Part shown: positions 16,989 to 25,625 of the stretch, in pieces | How positions within the stretch are numbered: the stretch's first letter is position 1 | Layout: every line of letters begins with the position of its first letter | NCBI GenBank assembly: GCA_930972465.1 | Contig: CAKNHF010000033.1 | Location: forward strand, 1-32,860 | DNA: 32,860 nucleotides | Direction: 5' to 3' | Source: an uncultured Lachnospiraceae bacterium | Lineage (GTDB): Bacteria > Bacillota > Clostridia > Lachnospirales > Lachnospiraceae | Position numbers and translations under genes: made by a program | The notes under the pieces: model-generated | Databases searched by the model: none | Told to the model about the DNA's origin: nothing | What the model saw: only the letters and a program-made list of their open reading frames with translations

Positions 16989-18128
16989 TTACTTATTGTT
17001 CAGATGTGCATTGAGCCCTTCCAGCTTATGCTTTTTGTAGGCCTTGTATTCTCCCGCATCGATTGCATCCCGTATTTCTTCCATCATTGTATTGTAGAAA
17101 TAGAGGTTATGCAGTACACAAAGACGCATTCCGAGCATTTCTTTCGCCTTCAGCAGATGTCTGATATACGCTCTGCTGTAGCTTCTGCACGCCGGACACC
17201 CGCAGTCCTCTTCGATCGGTCTGTCATCAAGCTCATATTTGGCATTGAACAGGTTCATTTTCCCATGATTGGTATATACATGTCCGTGCCTCCCGTTTCT
17301 CGATGGATAAACACAGTCAAAGAAATCCACTCCCCTGTCAACAGCTTCCAGTATATTAGCCGGTGTTCCCACTCCCATCAGATAGGTCGGCTTGTCCTGC
17401 GGGAGATATCCGGCTACAGCGTCCAGAATGCGATACATCTCCTCATGGCTTTCGCCAACAGCAAGACCGCCTATTGCATATCCGTCCAGGTTCAGTTCTG
17501 TAATCTGCTGCGCGTGTTCGATCCGGATATCTTCATACACGCCTCCCTGATTGATGCCGAAAAGCATCTGATGAGGATTGATTGTATCCGGAAGCGAATT
17601 CAGTCTTGCCATCTCATCCTTGCACCGTTTCAGCCATCGGGTTGTACGTGCCACCGAATCAGCCATATACTTCCTGTCGGCCACACTTGACGGACACTCA
17701 TCAAAAGCCATCGCGATTGTGGAGGCCAGATTGGACTGTATCCGCATACTTTCCTCCGGTCCCATAAAAATCTTTCGTCCGTCTATATGAGAATAAAAAT
17801 GCACGCCTTCCTCGCGGATTTTTCTGAGCGACGCCAGCGAAAACACCTGAAACCCGCCTGAATCCGTAAGTATCGGCCGGTCCCAGTTCATAAATCTGTG
17901 CAGTCCTCCGAGCTTTTTTATAACTTCATCGCCCGGGCGGACATGAAGATGATATGTATTCGAAAGCTCCACCTGCGTTTTGATCTCTCTCAAATCATCC
18001 GTGGAAACCGCTCCCTTGATCGCAGCCACAGTTCCCACATTCATAAATACCGGTGTTTCGACCGTTCCGTGAACAGTGTGAAAGCGTCCCCGCTTTGCCA
18101 TTCCGTCTTTTTTCAGTAATTCATACAT
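16989..18128 (-). CDS. tgt: tRNA-guanine transglycosylase (queuine/preQ1 tRNA-ribosyltransferase)
   Basis: Tgt swaps guanine 34 for preQ1 in GUN-anticodon tRNAs. The 379-aa protein has LTDSGGFQVFSL (substrate-binding Asp), NQGGVYEDIR, the GGLAVGES loop and the catalytic nucleophile in FDCVYPSRNGRHGH. The zinc site is CGCPACRSYSR with a downstream His in CVLHNLYFYN. The length is typical. The ribosome site upstream of the ATG at 18128 is weak (GAGACGGA). The gene starts 30 nt after the L,D-transpeptidase stop and may be read through from it. Confidence 0.96.
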   Translation of the reverse strand: MYELLKKDGMAKRGRFHTVHGTVETPVFMNVGTVAAIKGAVSTDDLREIKTQVELSNTYHLHVRPGDEVIKKLGGLHRFMNWDRPILTDSGGFQVFSLASLRKIREEGVHFYSHIDGRKIFMGPEESMRIQSNLASTIAMAFDECPSSVADRKYMADSVARTTRWLKRCKDEMARLNSLPDTINPHQMLFGINQGGVYEDIRIEHAQQITELNLDGYAIGGLAVGESHEEMYRILDAVAGYLPQDKPTYLMGVGTPANILEAVDRGVDFFDCVYPSRNGRHGHVYTNHGKMNLFNAKYELDDRPIEEDCGCPACRSYSRAYIRHLLKAKEMLGMRLCVLHNLYFYNTMMEEIRDAIDAGEYKAYKKHKLEGLNAHLNNK

Positions 18129-18158
18129 CTGTTATTTCCGTCTCTTTCATTGGCGTCA

Positions 18159-19880
18159 TTAATAATGCATCACCACCGGGGTTCCTACGCTGAGCATATC
18201 ATAGAGAGCCGCGGCCTGGTCATACGGCATATTGATACAGCCATGTGACCCGTTGGTCTGATAGCGGCTGCCGCCAAAGGCTGACTGCCATGTTGCGTCA
18301 TGGAATCCGATTCCCGTCCATGTGACTCTCATCCAGTAAGCAACCGGTGTCTCGTAAATGGGCTGTCCGGTTGCCGGGTCAGTCTCGCCCACAAGTGTCT
18401 TGTCTCTCTTCATTTCAAGAATAGAATAAACTCCTGCCGGCGTCTCCCGTTCCGGCGTAGGAAGACCTGTGACCACATCTGTCTGCATGGCAACAGATCC
18501 ATCCACGATATACCACATGTGCTGATCTGTCAGGTCTACTTCAACATAGGTATTTCCCCAGTCCTGTGCGCCGTGAGATGCGGCTTCCTGCACATATGAT
18601 GGTGCTTTCTCGGTGACTTCTCCGTTTTTGATGCTTGCAATCAGAGTCTTTGTTTCCGAATCTTCGTCAACAGACCATCCGTATGTACCGCCGGAGACCT
18701 CCGCGGTCTTGCCATTGGGCGTTGTGATCGTCCTTGTGGTTCCCACTGTATCATATTTTTTGCCGAATTCCCTCATCCATTCTCTGACTGCATTCTCATC
18801 CAGGCTTACCTGCATATTATCGTCATATTTCAGCCACGTTGAGATCAGAGTCTTGTCGACAACCACATTCTCATCTTCCATCGTGTAAGTAATGCTTGCC
18901 TTGCAGTATTCATTCATGGTATCGCAGGCCGCCTGAACCTCCGGGGATTCCGACGTATATTTCGGCATTACATAGCACTCTTCATCCATCATGTTAAGTT
19001 CCGTCTTGAACTCGGTAATGTACTCTCTGATTTTTTCTGTGAGAACTTCCTTGTCCACAGCAGTGCCATAAACTTCAGGTTCTACCACAAAAGAATTCCC
19101 ATCGAATTTCGGGTACGCTGAAACCGGCTGAGTCTGCTCCTGAGTAACTGCCTTGACGGACTCGATCTTTTCTGCCAGTGCATCCTCGTCATAGCCCACA
19201 TCTATCGTTACGCTGGCTGAACTCTTTTCAAAAAAAGCCAGCGGCCAGAGAAGCGGATTCTGCGCGCTTAAAGCGTCTTCGATATCATTGTTCTCCTGGT
19301 ATGTAAGAGAGATATCTGTTCCTTTGATGACATCTGTCTCATTATTCTGTTCTATGACAGTAAGTTCATAGTCCTGAACTTGATTTTTTATGTACTCCTC
19401 CACATCCGAAACCGTTTTCCCCGAAAAGCTCTGCCCGTTAATCTCAGTATTAATATAAAAGTGACTGATAAAAAATGCAGAAATTCCAAGATAGATCACG
19501 ACAAGAGCTCCAACTATGCTCCCGGCAATGATCCATGGCTTCTTTCCCATTCCCGTCTTCCTTTTTCTGTGTTTTCTTTTCCTTCTCTTTGCTACATTGC
19601 TTACAGACATATCCTCAGATCCGTCCTCATCTTCTGGTATTTCTCCGTCATCGGACTCGTCGTCCATGACATCCTCATCTTCTGTATCTTCTTCCTCTGT
19701 TTCTCCGGCATCCTCATCCGGTATTCCGTCAGATTCGTCCTCTATCATCTCATTCTCTGCTTCAAAGGCATCATCCTTATCAGCCGATTCGGTCTGATCC
19801 TCAGGAGCAGCTGACATACTGTCGGTAGACTCTTCAGGAATAAGCGTGCCGAATCTTGTTCCTTCTTCCTTATTATTCAT
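18159..19880 (-). CDS. Membrane-anchored L,D-transpeptidase (YkuD) with acidic cytoplasmic tail
   Basis: The 573-aa product probably makes 3-3 peptidoglycan cross-links outside the membrane. Residues about 5-90 are extremely Asp/Glu-rich. A Lys/Arg-rich stretch (about 95-113) and one membrane helix (about 116-138) follow, so the tail is cytoplasmic. The middle (about 145-430) resembles the peptidoglycan-binding PG_binding_4 domains of clostridial L,D-transpeptidases. The C-terminal YkuD domain (about 445-573) has the active-site His in GIGFHDATW and catalytic C548 in GSHGCINM. I start at the ATG at 19880 (MNNKEEG), preceded by AAGGAGAGGGAG; the in-frame TTG at 19901 overlaps that site. Divergent from aroC, 239 nt apart. 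Confidence 0.92.
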   Translation of the reverse strand: MNNKEEGTRFGTLIPEESTDSMSAAPEDQTESADKDDAFEAENEMIEDESDGIPDEDAGETEEEDTEDEDVMDDESDDGEIPEDEDGSEDMSVSNVAKRRKRKHRKRKTGMGKKPWIIAGSIVGALVVIYLGISAFFISHFYINTEINGQSFSGKTVSDVEEYIKNQVQDYELTVIEQNNETDVIKGTDISLTYQENNDIEDALSAQNPLLWPLAFFEKSSASVTIDVGYDEDALAEKIESVKAVTQEQTQPVSAYPKFDGNSFVVEPEVYGTAVDKEVLTEKIREYITEFKTELNMMDEECYVMPKYTSESPEVQAACDTMNEYCKASITYTMEDENVVVDKTLISTWLKYDDNMQVSLDENAVREWMREFGKKYDTVGTTRTITTPNGKTAEVSGGTYGWSVDEDSETKTLIASIKNGEVTEKAPSYVQEAASHGAQDWGNTYVEVDLTDQHMWYIVDGSVAMQTDVVTGLPTPERETPAGVYSILEMKRDKTLVGETDPATGQPIYETPVAYWMRVTWTGIGFHDATWQSAFGGSRYQTNGSHGCINMPYDQAAALYDMLSVGTPVVMHY

Positions 19881-19913
19881 TGTCTCCCTCTCCTTTTTCA
19901 ATATCCAGTCCTC

Positions 19914-19942
19914 ATTATATTACGAAACATATCAATTGTACA
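19914..19942 (-). promoter_or_regulatory. Possible promoter of the L,D-transpeptidase gene
   Basis: On the minus strand a TATAAT (19914-19919) has TGTACA (19937-19942) 17 nt upstream. The -10 is consensus and the -35 matches 4 of 6. It would give a leader of about 27 nt. Confidence 0.5.
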
Positions 19943-20001
19943 GTTAATTCTTTCTTAAATTGCGGGAATACTGCGCATATAGAGGCCTTCTTCATATCCC
20001 C

Positions 20002-20015
20002 GTCCGGCGCCGGAC
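20002..20015. repeat. 14-bp GC palindrome upstream of aroC
   Basis: GTCCGGCGCCGGAC is a perfect self-complementary sequence in an otherwise AT-rich divergent region. It lies 34 nt before the aroC -35 hexamer. The role is unknown. Confidence 0.5.
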
Positions 20016-20049
20016 ACACCGGGACAGTTAAAAATGTACAGTATCGGCC

Positions 20050-20078
20050 TTGCACGGCCGGGTATCTTCATATATAAT
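20050..20078 (+). promoter_or_regulatory. aroC promoter
   Basis: TTGCAC (20050-20055) and TATAAT (20073-20078) are separated by 17 nt. The start would be near 20085, with a leader of about 35 nt. The -35 is enclosed by two GGCC blocks (20047-20050 and 20057-20060). Confidence 0.75.
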
Positions 20079-20119
20079 AACATAATATGTGTGTATAATT
20101 GGTGAAAGGAAGGTTATTT

Positions 20120-21223
20120 ATGAGTGGTTCATCATTTGGCAAATTATTCCGCATTACAACATGGGGCGAATCTCACGGCCCCGCGGTTGGCGTAGTCATT
20201 GACGGCTGTCCGGCCGGAATTTCTCTTTCTGAGGAGGATATACAGGTTTTCCTGGATCGGCGGAGACCCGGACAGAGCAGATATACAACAAGACGAAACG
20301 AATCAGATACAGTAGAGATCCTCTCCGGTGTTTTTGATGGAAAGACTACAGGGACCCCGATCTCTCTCATGGTCCGCAATCAGGATCAGCGTTCAAAAGA
20401 CTATGGCAATATTTCCGTCTCTTATCGCCCGGGTCATGCAGACTATCCTTTTAAAGAAAAATACGGTTTCCGGGATTACCGCGGAGGAGGGCGTTCTTCC
20501 GGCCGTGAAACCATCGGAAGAGTCGCGGCCGGCGCGGTTGCATCACGCTTTCTCAATGAACTGGGAATTTCTCTCCGCGCCTACACAAAGGCTGTCGGTC
20601 CTTTTACCGTGGACGAGTCTGAATATGACTATTCCCAGATCAACGAAAACAGTTTCTACATGCCCAGCAACGCCATCGCCGAAAAAGCCGGAGAATACGT
20701 CAGCACCCTTATGGCGGAGACAGATTCCTGCGGCGGCATTGTAGAATGTACTGCAGACGGTCTGCCCACAGGACTTGGAGAACCTGTTTTTGACAAGCTT
20801 GACGCACTTCTTGCGCAGGCTGTAATGTCTGTGGGAGCCGTCAAAGGTGTTGAGATCGGCGACGGATTCCGCGCGGCCGGTTCGGTCGGCAGTCAGAATA
20901 ATGATCCTTTCTATATGAGGGACGGCAGGGTATGCAAAAAGACAAACCACTCCGGTGGAACTCTGGGGGGCATGAGCGACGGCTCCAGACTGATTCTCCG
21001 TGCAGCGATAAAGCCTACCTCCTCCATCGCCCGCCCTCAGCAGACGGTCAACGAGTCCGGGGAAGATATCGAAATTTCGATACGCGGGCGACATGATCCG
21101 GTCATTGTCCCCCGCGCAGTTGTAGTGATCGAGTCCATGACAGCTGTTACCATTGCAGATCTGCTTCTGCAGAACGCAGCTGCGAGAATAGATAATTTAA
21201 AAAAGATATATGCTGATAAATAA
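20120..21223 (+). CDS. aroC: Chorismate synthase
   Basis: AroC converts EPSP to chorismate using reduced FMN, the last common aromatic step. The 367-aa product has the diagnostic blocks [19 protein letters not shown] near the start, [29 protein letters not shown] and the FMN/active-site [25 protein letters not shown] and [11 protein letters not shown] follow. I use the ATG at 20120, with AAAGGAAGG 6 nt upstream; a TTG at 20099 is inside the leader. It stands alone on the plus strand, away from other aro genes. It ends 4 nt from the end of the convergent nucleoside kinase gene with no terminator between. Confidence 0.96.
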   Translation: MSGSSFGKLFRITTWGESHGPAVGVVIDGCPAGISLSEEDIQVFLDRRRPGQSRYTTRRNESDTVEILSGVFDGKTTGTPISLMVRNQDQRSKDYGNISVSYRPGHADYPFKEKYGFRDYRGGGRSSGRETIGRVAAGAVASRFLNELGISLRAYTKAVGPFTVDESEYDYSQINENSFYMPSNAIAEKAGEYVSTLMAETDSCGGIVECTADGLPTGLGEPVFDKLDALLAQAVMSVGAVKGVEIGDGFRAAGSVGSQNNDPFYMRDGRVCKKTNHSGGTLGGMSDGSRLILRAAIKPTSSIARPQQTVNESGEDIEISIRGRHDPVIVPRAVVVIESMTAVTIADLLLQNAAARIDNLKKIYADK

Positions 21224-21227
21224 AGTT

Positions 21228-22898
21228 TCACACATTGAAGCATCCTCCGCCGATAAACTCTCTCAACAGGGAGTTTGTCGGCACATATTCGCTTCCAATT
21301 CCCACAAAATAGTCAAAAAATTTCAACAGCCTTTTGGCTTCGAGATATTCTTCGGAATCCCTGTCAACAGCAAAGAGCAGCGGCTCCACATACTGTTTAA
21401 GAACAGCCAGTTCGTACAGAAGAGACGAATTGAACATCACATCCGCCTGTTCCTGAAAAGGAAAGATGTTCTCCTCCTCCCCCCGTCTCACTGAGGGCCA
21501 CATTGCGATCGTTCTTGAAGCAGAAGATCCCCGTGTTTTTGCATCTCTGACAAGTCTGCGGATCAGCCGTCCGTCTGTCGACGGAATCCTGTTGTGTTCA
21601 TCAATATTAATCTGTGTCAGCGCACTGATGTAAATTCTGAATTTATTGGAGTCATTCAGCATTTCTGTCAGCTTTGGATTCAGGCAGTGAATTCCCTCGA
21701 TAACAAGGATATCGTGTTTTCCCAGTTTCTTCGGTTTGCGTTCATAGTCACGTCTGCCGGTCTTAAAATTAAACACCGGAAGATACACCTCTTTTCCCGC
21801 CAGAAGATTTCCCATATCCTCATTGAACTTTTCTATATCAATGGCCTCAAGACATTCAAAATTATAATTTCCATCTTTGTCTCTGGGAGTGTGTTCCCTG
21901 TCCACAAAATAATTATCCACAGCAATAGGATGGGGCTTCAGTCCGTTCGCCCGAAGCTGAATCGACAGACGATGAGAAAATGTTGTTTTTCCCGAAGAAG
22001 ACGGACCTGCAATCAGCACGAATTTTATATCCGGACGTGCTGCGATCTGAGAAGCGATCTCCCCGATCTTCCGCTCCTGATATGCTTCCTGGACAAGAAC
22101 CACCTCACGCATGTCGTGCCGGGTAACCATGTCATTGAGCGCACCTACCGTATCGATCTCCTGAAGGTCTCCCCATGCAACGGATTCCTTCAATACCCGG
22201 AAAAGTTTGGGGCTCGGTTTGAAGTCCGGTATTTCCTCCGGCTTCTCTCTGGACGGCATCTGTATCACAAATCCCTCATCGTACGGGAAGAGTGAGAAAT
22301 ACTTCAGGCATCCTGCATCCGGAACCATATACCCGTAATAATAGTCTTCGAATTCATTCATACTGTATATATTCACTTTTGACACCCGTCTGTACATAAA
22401 GAGCCTTTCTTTATCATACATTCCATGTCTGTGAAAAAGTTCAATTGCCTCGTCCGTATGCACGGAGCGCTTATCTATCCTGATTTTTTCCGATGAGAGC
22501 TCTCGCATGCGGAGCTCGACTCTGTGCAGGAATTCTCTGTCAGGCTTAACATCCCCTTCAACAGTGCAATAATATCCTTTTCCCACAGAAAAGTGGACGC
22601 GGACCCTCTTTATTCTGTCATGCCCTGCCGTATCATGAATCGCTTTGACAAGAAGGAAGCACATACTCCGTCTGTATGTTTCGTGGCCGATTTCATCCGC
22701 AGTTGTAACAAAGTGCAGACTGCAGTCCTCTTTTACCCGCTTTCTCAGCTCCTGAAGCCTGAATCCATCTACAAAAGCCAGTACAATCTGATGGGGGTAG
22801 TTCTTCTGAAATTCTTCCGCAATCTCCCGGTATGTGGTCCCCGCTTCATAACTTACGGTCAGTCCGTCTACTGTCACGCTGCACATTCTTTTTGACAT
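21228..22898 (-). CDS. Nucleoside (uridine) kinase fused to a ThrRS-like TGS/second-domain module
   Basis: The 556-aa protein has an N-terminal TGS-like fold (about 6-65). A segment resembling the second additional (editing) domain of threonyl-tRNA synthetase follows (about 66-215). The C-terminal half is a phosphoribulokinase/uridine-kinase P-loop domain with GPSSSGKTT at 298-306, followed by AVDNYFVDRE and HDILVIEGIHCLN. ThrRS editing domains use paired His residues. Here only IGHETYRR remains visible, so editing activity looks lost. Homologs in Firmicutes and Thermotoga are annotated as uridine kinase-related. The true substrate is unknown. It is 21 nt after nif3-like and has AGGAGG before its ATG. 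Confidence 0.88.
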   Translation of the reverse strand: MSKRMCSVTVDGLTVSYEAGTTYREIAEEFQKNYPHQIVLAFVDGFRLQELRKRVKEDCSLHFVTTADEIGHETYRRSMCFLLVKAIHDTAGHDRIKRVRVHFSVGKGYYCTVEGDVKPDREFLHRVELRMRELSSEKIRIDKRSVHTDEAIELFHRHGMYDKERLFMYRRVSKVNIYSMNEFEDYYYGYMVPDAGCLKYFSLFPYDEGFVIQMPSREKPEEIPDFKPSPKLFRVLKESVAWGDLQEIDTVGALNDMVTRHDMREVVLVQEAYQERKIGEIASQIAARPDIKFVLIAGPSSSGKTTFSHRLSIQLRANGLKPHPIAVDNYFVDREHTPRDKDGNYNFECLEAIDIEKFNEDMGNLLAGKEVYLPVFNFKTGRRDYERKPKKLGKHDILVIEGIHCLNPKLTEMLNDSNKFRIYISALTQINIDEHNRIPSTDGRLIRRLVRDAKTRGSSASRTIAMWPSVRRGEEENIFPFQEQADVMFNSSLLYELAVLKQYVEPLLFAVDRDSEEYLEAKRLLKFFDYFVGIGSEYVPTNSLLREFIGGGCFNV

Positions 22899-22919
22899 TC
22901 TTTTCCTCCTGTCTGATTG

Positions 22920-23705
22920 TCATATTACCTGGAAAGGATGAATGACGGGATCTGTTATGACATCAAGTACGGGCAGTTTATCGTTGAGAAAACGCTTCAT
23001 ATCATCGATAAAAATATATTCTGTCCCGTAATGTCCTGCGTCGATAACTGCGAGCCCCTGTTCAACCGCATCCAGTCCGTCATGATGTCCGATGTCTCCC
23101 GTCACAAGGACATCGGCCCCCTTCTGCAGAGCAGCCGCTATAGCGCTTTTTCCCGACCCCGGGGATACTGCCATCCGGCTTACATTCCGCCCCATGTCTC
23201 CAAAAACTTTCAGACTGCCCAGTTTCAGTCTGTGCTTCACATATACACAGCACTCTTCCAGAGTCATCGGCTTTTCAAGAGAGCCGATCCTGCCTATTCC
23301 TTCTGTTTTTCCGTTCTCATTCTCCATTGTCACATCCAGTACTTCCGTATCCTTTATTCCGAGTATTTTTTCCGAAAGCTCTGCCATGCCGAGCACATCA
23401 TAATTGGTATGCATGGCATAATAAGAGATATCATTTCTGATCAGTTTAATGACGCGGCGGGTAATAAAGTCCTCATCCGTCACCTTCTTTACCGCAGAAA
23501 AAATAAGGGGATGATGAGTTATAAGCATACCCGCCCCCGCACGGATTGCCCGGTCAATCACCGCATCCGTCGCGTCCAGTGCAAGATAGACCCGCTCCAC
23601 TTCTTTATCCGACCGGCCCGCAAGAAGCCCCACATTGTCAAAGTCCAGTGCTGCTTTCCTTGGATACGACGCCTCAATCACCTGCATAATCTCTCTGCAT
23701 AACAT
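22920..23705 (-). CDS. Nif3-like dinuclear metal-centre protein (YqfO family)
   Basis: This is the conserved partner of trmK in Firmicutes, often labelled GTP cyclohydrolase I type 2 or Nif3. The 261-aa product has DFDNVGLLAG near residue 21, the metal-binding ITHHPLIF, HTNYD and the C-terminal GDIGHHDGLDA and DAGHYGTEYI blocks that complete the two-metal site. I start at the ATG at 23705 (MLCREIM), with AAGGGATGG 6 nt upstream, which overlaps trmK by 32 nt. An earlier ATG at 23729 is possible. Biochemical function in bacteria is not settled. It is not known to replace FolE. Confidence 0.9.
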   Translation of the reverse strand: MLCREIMQVIEASYPRKAALDFDNVGLLAGRSDKEVERVYLALDATDAVIDRAIRAGAGMLITHHPLIFSAVKKVTDEDFITRRVIKLIRNDISYYAMHTNYDVLGMAELSEKILGIKDTEVLDVTMENENGKTEGIGRIGSLEKPMTLEECCVYVKHRLKLGSLKVFGDMGRNVSRMAVSPGSGKSAIAAALQKGADVLVTGDIGHHDGLDAVEQGLAVIDAGHYGTEYIFIDDMKRFLNDKLPVLDVITDPVIHPFQVI

Positions 23706-24429
23706 AGTATTCCATCCCTTTCTCTGCATATTCCAGTTCTTTCATCAATTGTTGTTTTCGAAGAAGGACTCTGTCCGAATCCCGTTCTTCAATGGAAGAC
23801 AGAATTTCTTTCTTTATTCTGATTTCCCTCTCCAGGAAACGTCGAAGCACCTGATTCCTGCTTTCCAGAAGCAGCCTTCCGTATCTGAGTTCAGTCTCAT
23901 TCCACGGTCCTGCTTCCTTATGTTCCGGCACTTTTCCGCCCGTCACAGAGGATTTCGGAGGACGCACTTTCATCATGGGATAAAACTTGCCATCCTCCTC
24001 TACCATATTTTCTTCAATAAACAAAAAACCTTCCTCTAAAAGAAAGGTTCTGACTTTTTCAATCTCTGACTGAGGCTGCAGGATACACTCCCTCAATGAG
24101 CGGACAACTTCAGCGCCCTCACTGAGGATGCGCATCATCAGGCTGCCTCCCATCCCCGCGATTACTGCAGACTCTGCCTCTCCCGGCTTAAATGACACGA
24201 ATCCGTCCGATATTCTCAGTTCAATCCAGTCTTCCAGCTCATTCTCTTTCACGTGCATACGCGCGCGCTCCAGAGGACCTTCATTCACATCAGCAGCTAT
24301 GGCACAGGGAATTCTGCCGTTTTTCACAAGAAAAATCGGAATATATGCATGATCCGTCCCGATATCTGCCGCTTTATATCCGGCGGTCACAAGATCTGCG
24401 ACCGCCTGTAATCTTCTTGATAATTCCAT
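23674..24429 (-). CDS. trmK: tRNA (adenine-22-N1)-methyltransferase TrmK
   Basis: TrmK methylates N1 of A22 in the tRNA D-arm with SAM. The 251-aa protein begins LSRRLQAVADLV. The SAM-binding motif is ADIGTDHAYIPIFLV (about 21-35), then AADVNEGPLERA and VIAGMGGSLMMRIL, the TrmK catalytic-loop signature. The C-terminal part (about 165-251) is a charged coiled-coil helix pair, also typical. It lies 20 nt after rpoD and overlaps the nif3-like gene, the usual rpoD-trmK-nif3 arrangement of Firmicutes. Confidence 0.93.
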   Translation of the reverse strand: MELSRRLQAVADLVTAGYKAADIGTDHAYIPIFLVKNGRIPCAIAADVNEGPLERARMHVKENELEDWIELRISDGFVSFKPGEAESAVIAGMGGSLMMRILSEGAEVVRSLRECILQPQSEIEKVRTFLLEEGFLFIEENMVEEDGKFYPMMKVRPPKSSVTGGKVPEHKEAGPWNETELRYGRLLLESRNQVLRRFLEREIRIKKEILSSIEERDSDRVLLRKQQLMKELEYAEKGMEYYVMQRDYAGD

Positions 24430-24449
24430 ATACTGATCTCTTCGCCTTC

Positions 24450-25568
24450 CTAGTCGAGATAATCCCGGAGCTTTCTGCTTCTGCTGGGATGACGGAGCTT
24501 TCTGAGCGCTTTTGCCTCGATCTGTCTGATACGCTCCCTCGTAACGTCAAACTCTTTTCCGACTTCCTCAAGAGTGCGCGCGCGCCCGTCATTCATTCCA
24601 AACCGCAGTCTCAGGACTTTCTGTTCCCTCTCTGTCAGCGTATTCAGGACCTCATCCAGCTGTTCTTTCAGAAGCGTCTGTGCCGCAGCCTCAGCCGGTA
24701 CCGGCACATTATCATCCTGAATAAAATCTCCAAGATGGCTGTCCTCTTCTTCACCGATCGGAGTCTCCAGCGAAACCGGTTCCTGAGATATTTTCAGAAT
24801 CTCTCTCACGCGCTCAACGGGCATGTCCAGTTCCTTGGCGATCTCCTCCGGGAGAGGCTCCCTCCCCAGTTCCTGGAGAAGCTGTCTGGAAACACGGATC
24901 AGCTTATTGATCGTCTCAACCATATGCACCGGAATACGGATTGTTCTGGCCTGATCGGCGATGGCCCTTGTGATGGCCTGCCTGATCCACCACGTAGCAT
25001 AAGTACTGAACTTATACCCTTTGTGATAATCGAACTTCTCAACCGCCTTGATGAGTCCGAGATTTCCTTCCTGTATGAGATCCAGGAAGAGCATCCCTCT
25101 GCCCACATATCTTTTTGCGATACTGACGACAAGACGCAGATTCGCTTCCGCAAGCTCTTTCTTTGCGTCCTCATCGCCCTCCTCCATCCTCTTAGCCAGC
25201 TCAATCTCACGCTCCGCACTCAGAAGAGGCACCTTGCCGATTTCCTTCAGATACATGCGGACGGGATCTTCAATGCTGACTCCTTCGGGAACAGACAGAT
25301 CGATATTCTCCATGTCGACCTCATCTTCATCCGAGATGATAACATCAATATCCATATCCACATCGTCATCTGTATCGCCGCTGATACGCAGTACGTCGAT
25401 ATTGTTGGACTCCAGATAATCAAACACTTTTTCCATCTGATCTGCATTCAGTTCCATATCATTGAAAAAGTCATTGATCTCCTGAATATCCAGTATGCTT
25501 TTCTTCTTTTTTCCCAGCGCGACCAGTTCTTTCAGTCTTTCCAGAAATTTCTGTGTGATATCTTCCAT
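24450..25568 (-). CDS. rpoD: RNA polymerase primary sigma factor (sigma-70/SigA)
   Basis: This 372-aa vegetative sigma directs most transcription. Region 1.1 covers about 1-65 and an acidic spacer about 66-95. Region 1.2 starts at 98 ([15 protein letters not shown]). Region 2 spans about 140-212, with the -10-recognising [17 protein letters not shown]. Region 3 follows, and region 4.2 (about 342-361, [20 protein letters not shown]) reads the -35. Length equals B. subtilis SigA. GGAAGGA lies 7 nt before the ATG. It follows dnaG by 57 nt, the classical dnaG-sigA operon. Confidence 0.98.
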   Translation of the reverse strand: MEDITQKFLERLKELVALGKKKKSILDIQEINDFFNDMELNADQMEKVFDYLESNNIDVLRISGDTDDDVDMDIDVIISDEDEVDMENIDLSVPEGVSIEDPVRMYLKEIGKVPLLSAEREIELAKRMEEGDEDAKKELAEANLRLVVSIAKRYVGRGMLFLDLIQEGNLGLIKAVEKFDYHKGYKFSTYATWWIRQAITRAIADQARTIRIPVHMVETINKLIRVSRQLLQELGREPLPEEIAKELDMPVERVREILKISQEPVSLETPIGEEEDSHLGDFIQDDNVPVPAEAAAQTLLKEQLDEVLNTLTEREQKVLRLRFGMNDGRARTLEEVGKEFDVTRERIRQIEAKALRKLRHPSRSRKLRDYLD

Positions 25569-25625
25569 GTGTCCATCCTTCCTTTGCCGGCGTGCGAACG
25601 CAGGCTATCTTGTTTTATTTTATCC

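Noticed and set aside
19516-19797. Ser-rich plus-strand frame opposite the transpeptidase acidic tail
   Set aside because: Runs of Ser arise from the complement of Asp/Glu codons (TCA/TCT/TCC against GAT/GAG/GAC-type repeats); it is a shadow.
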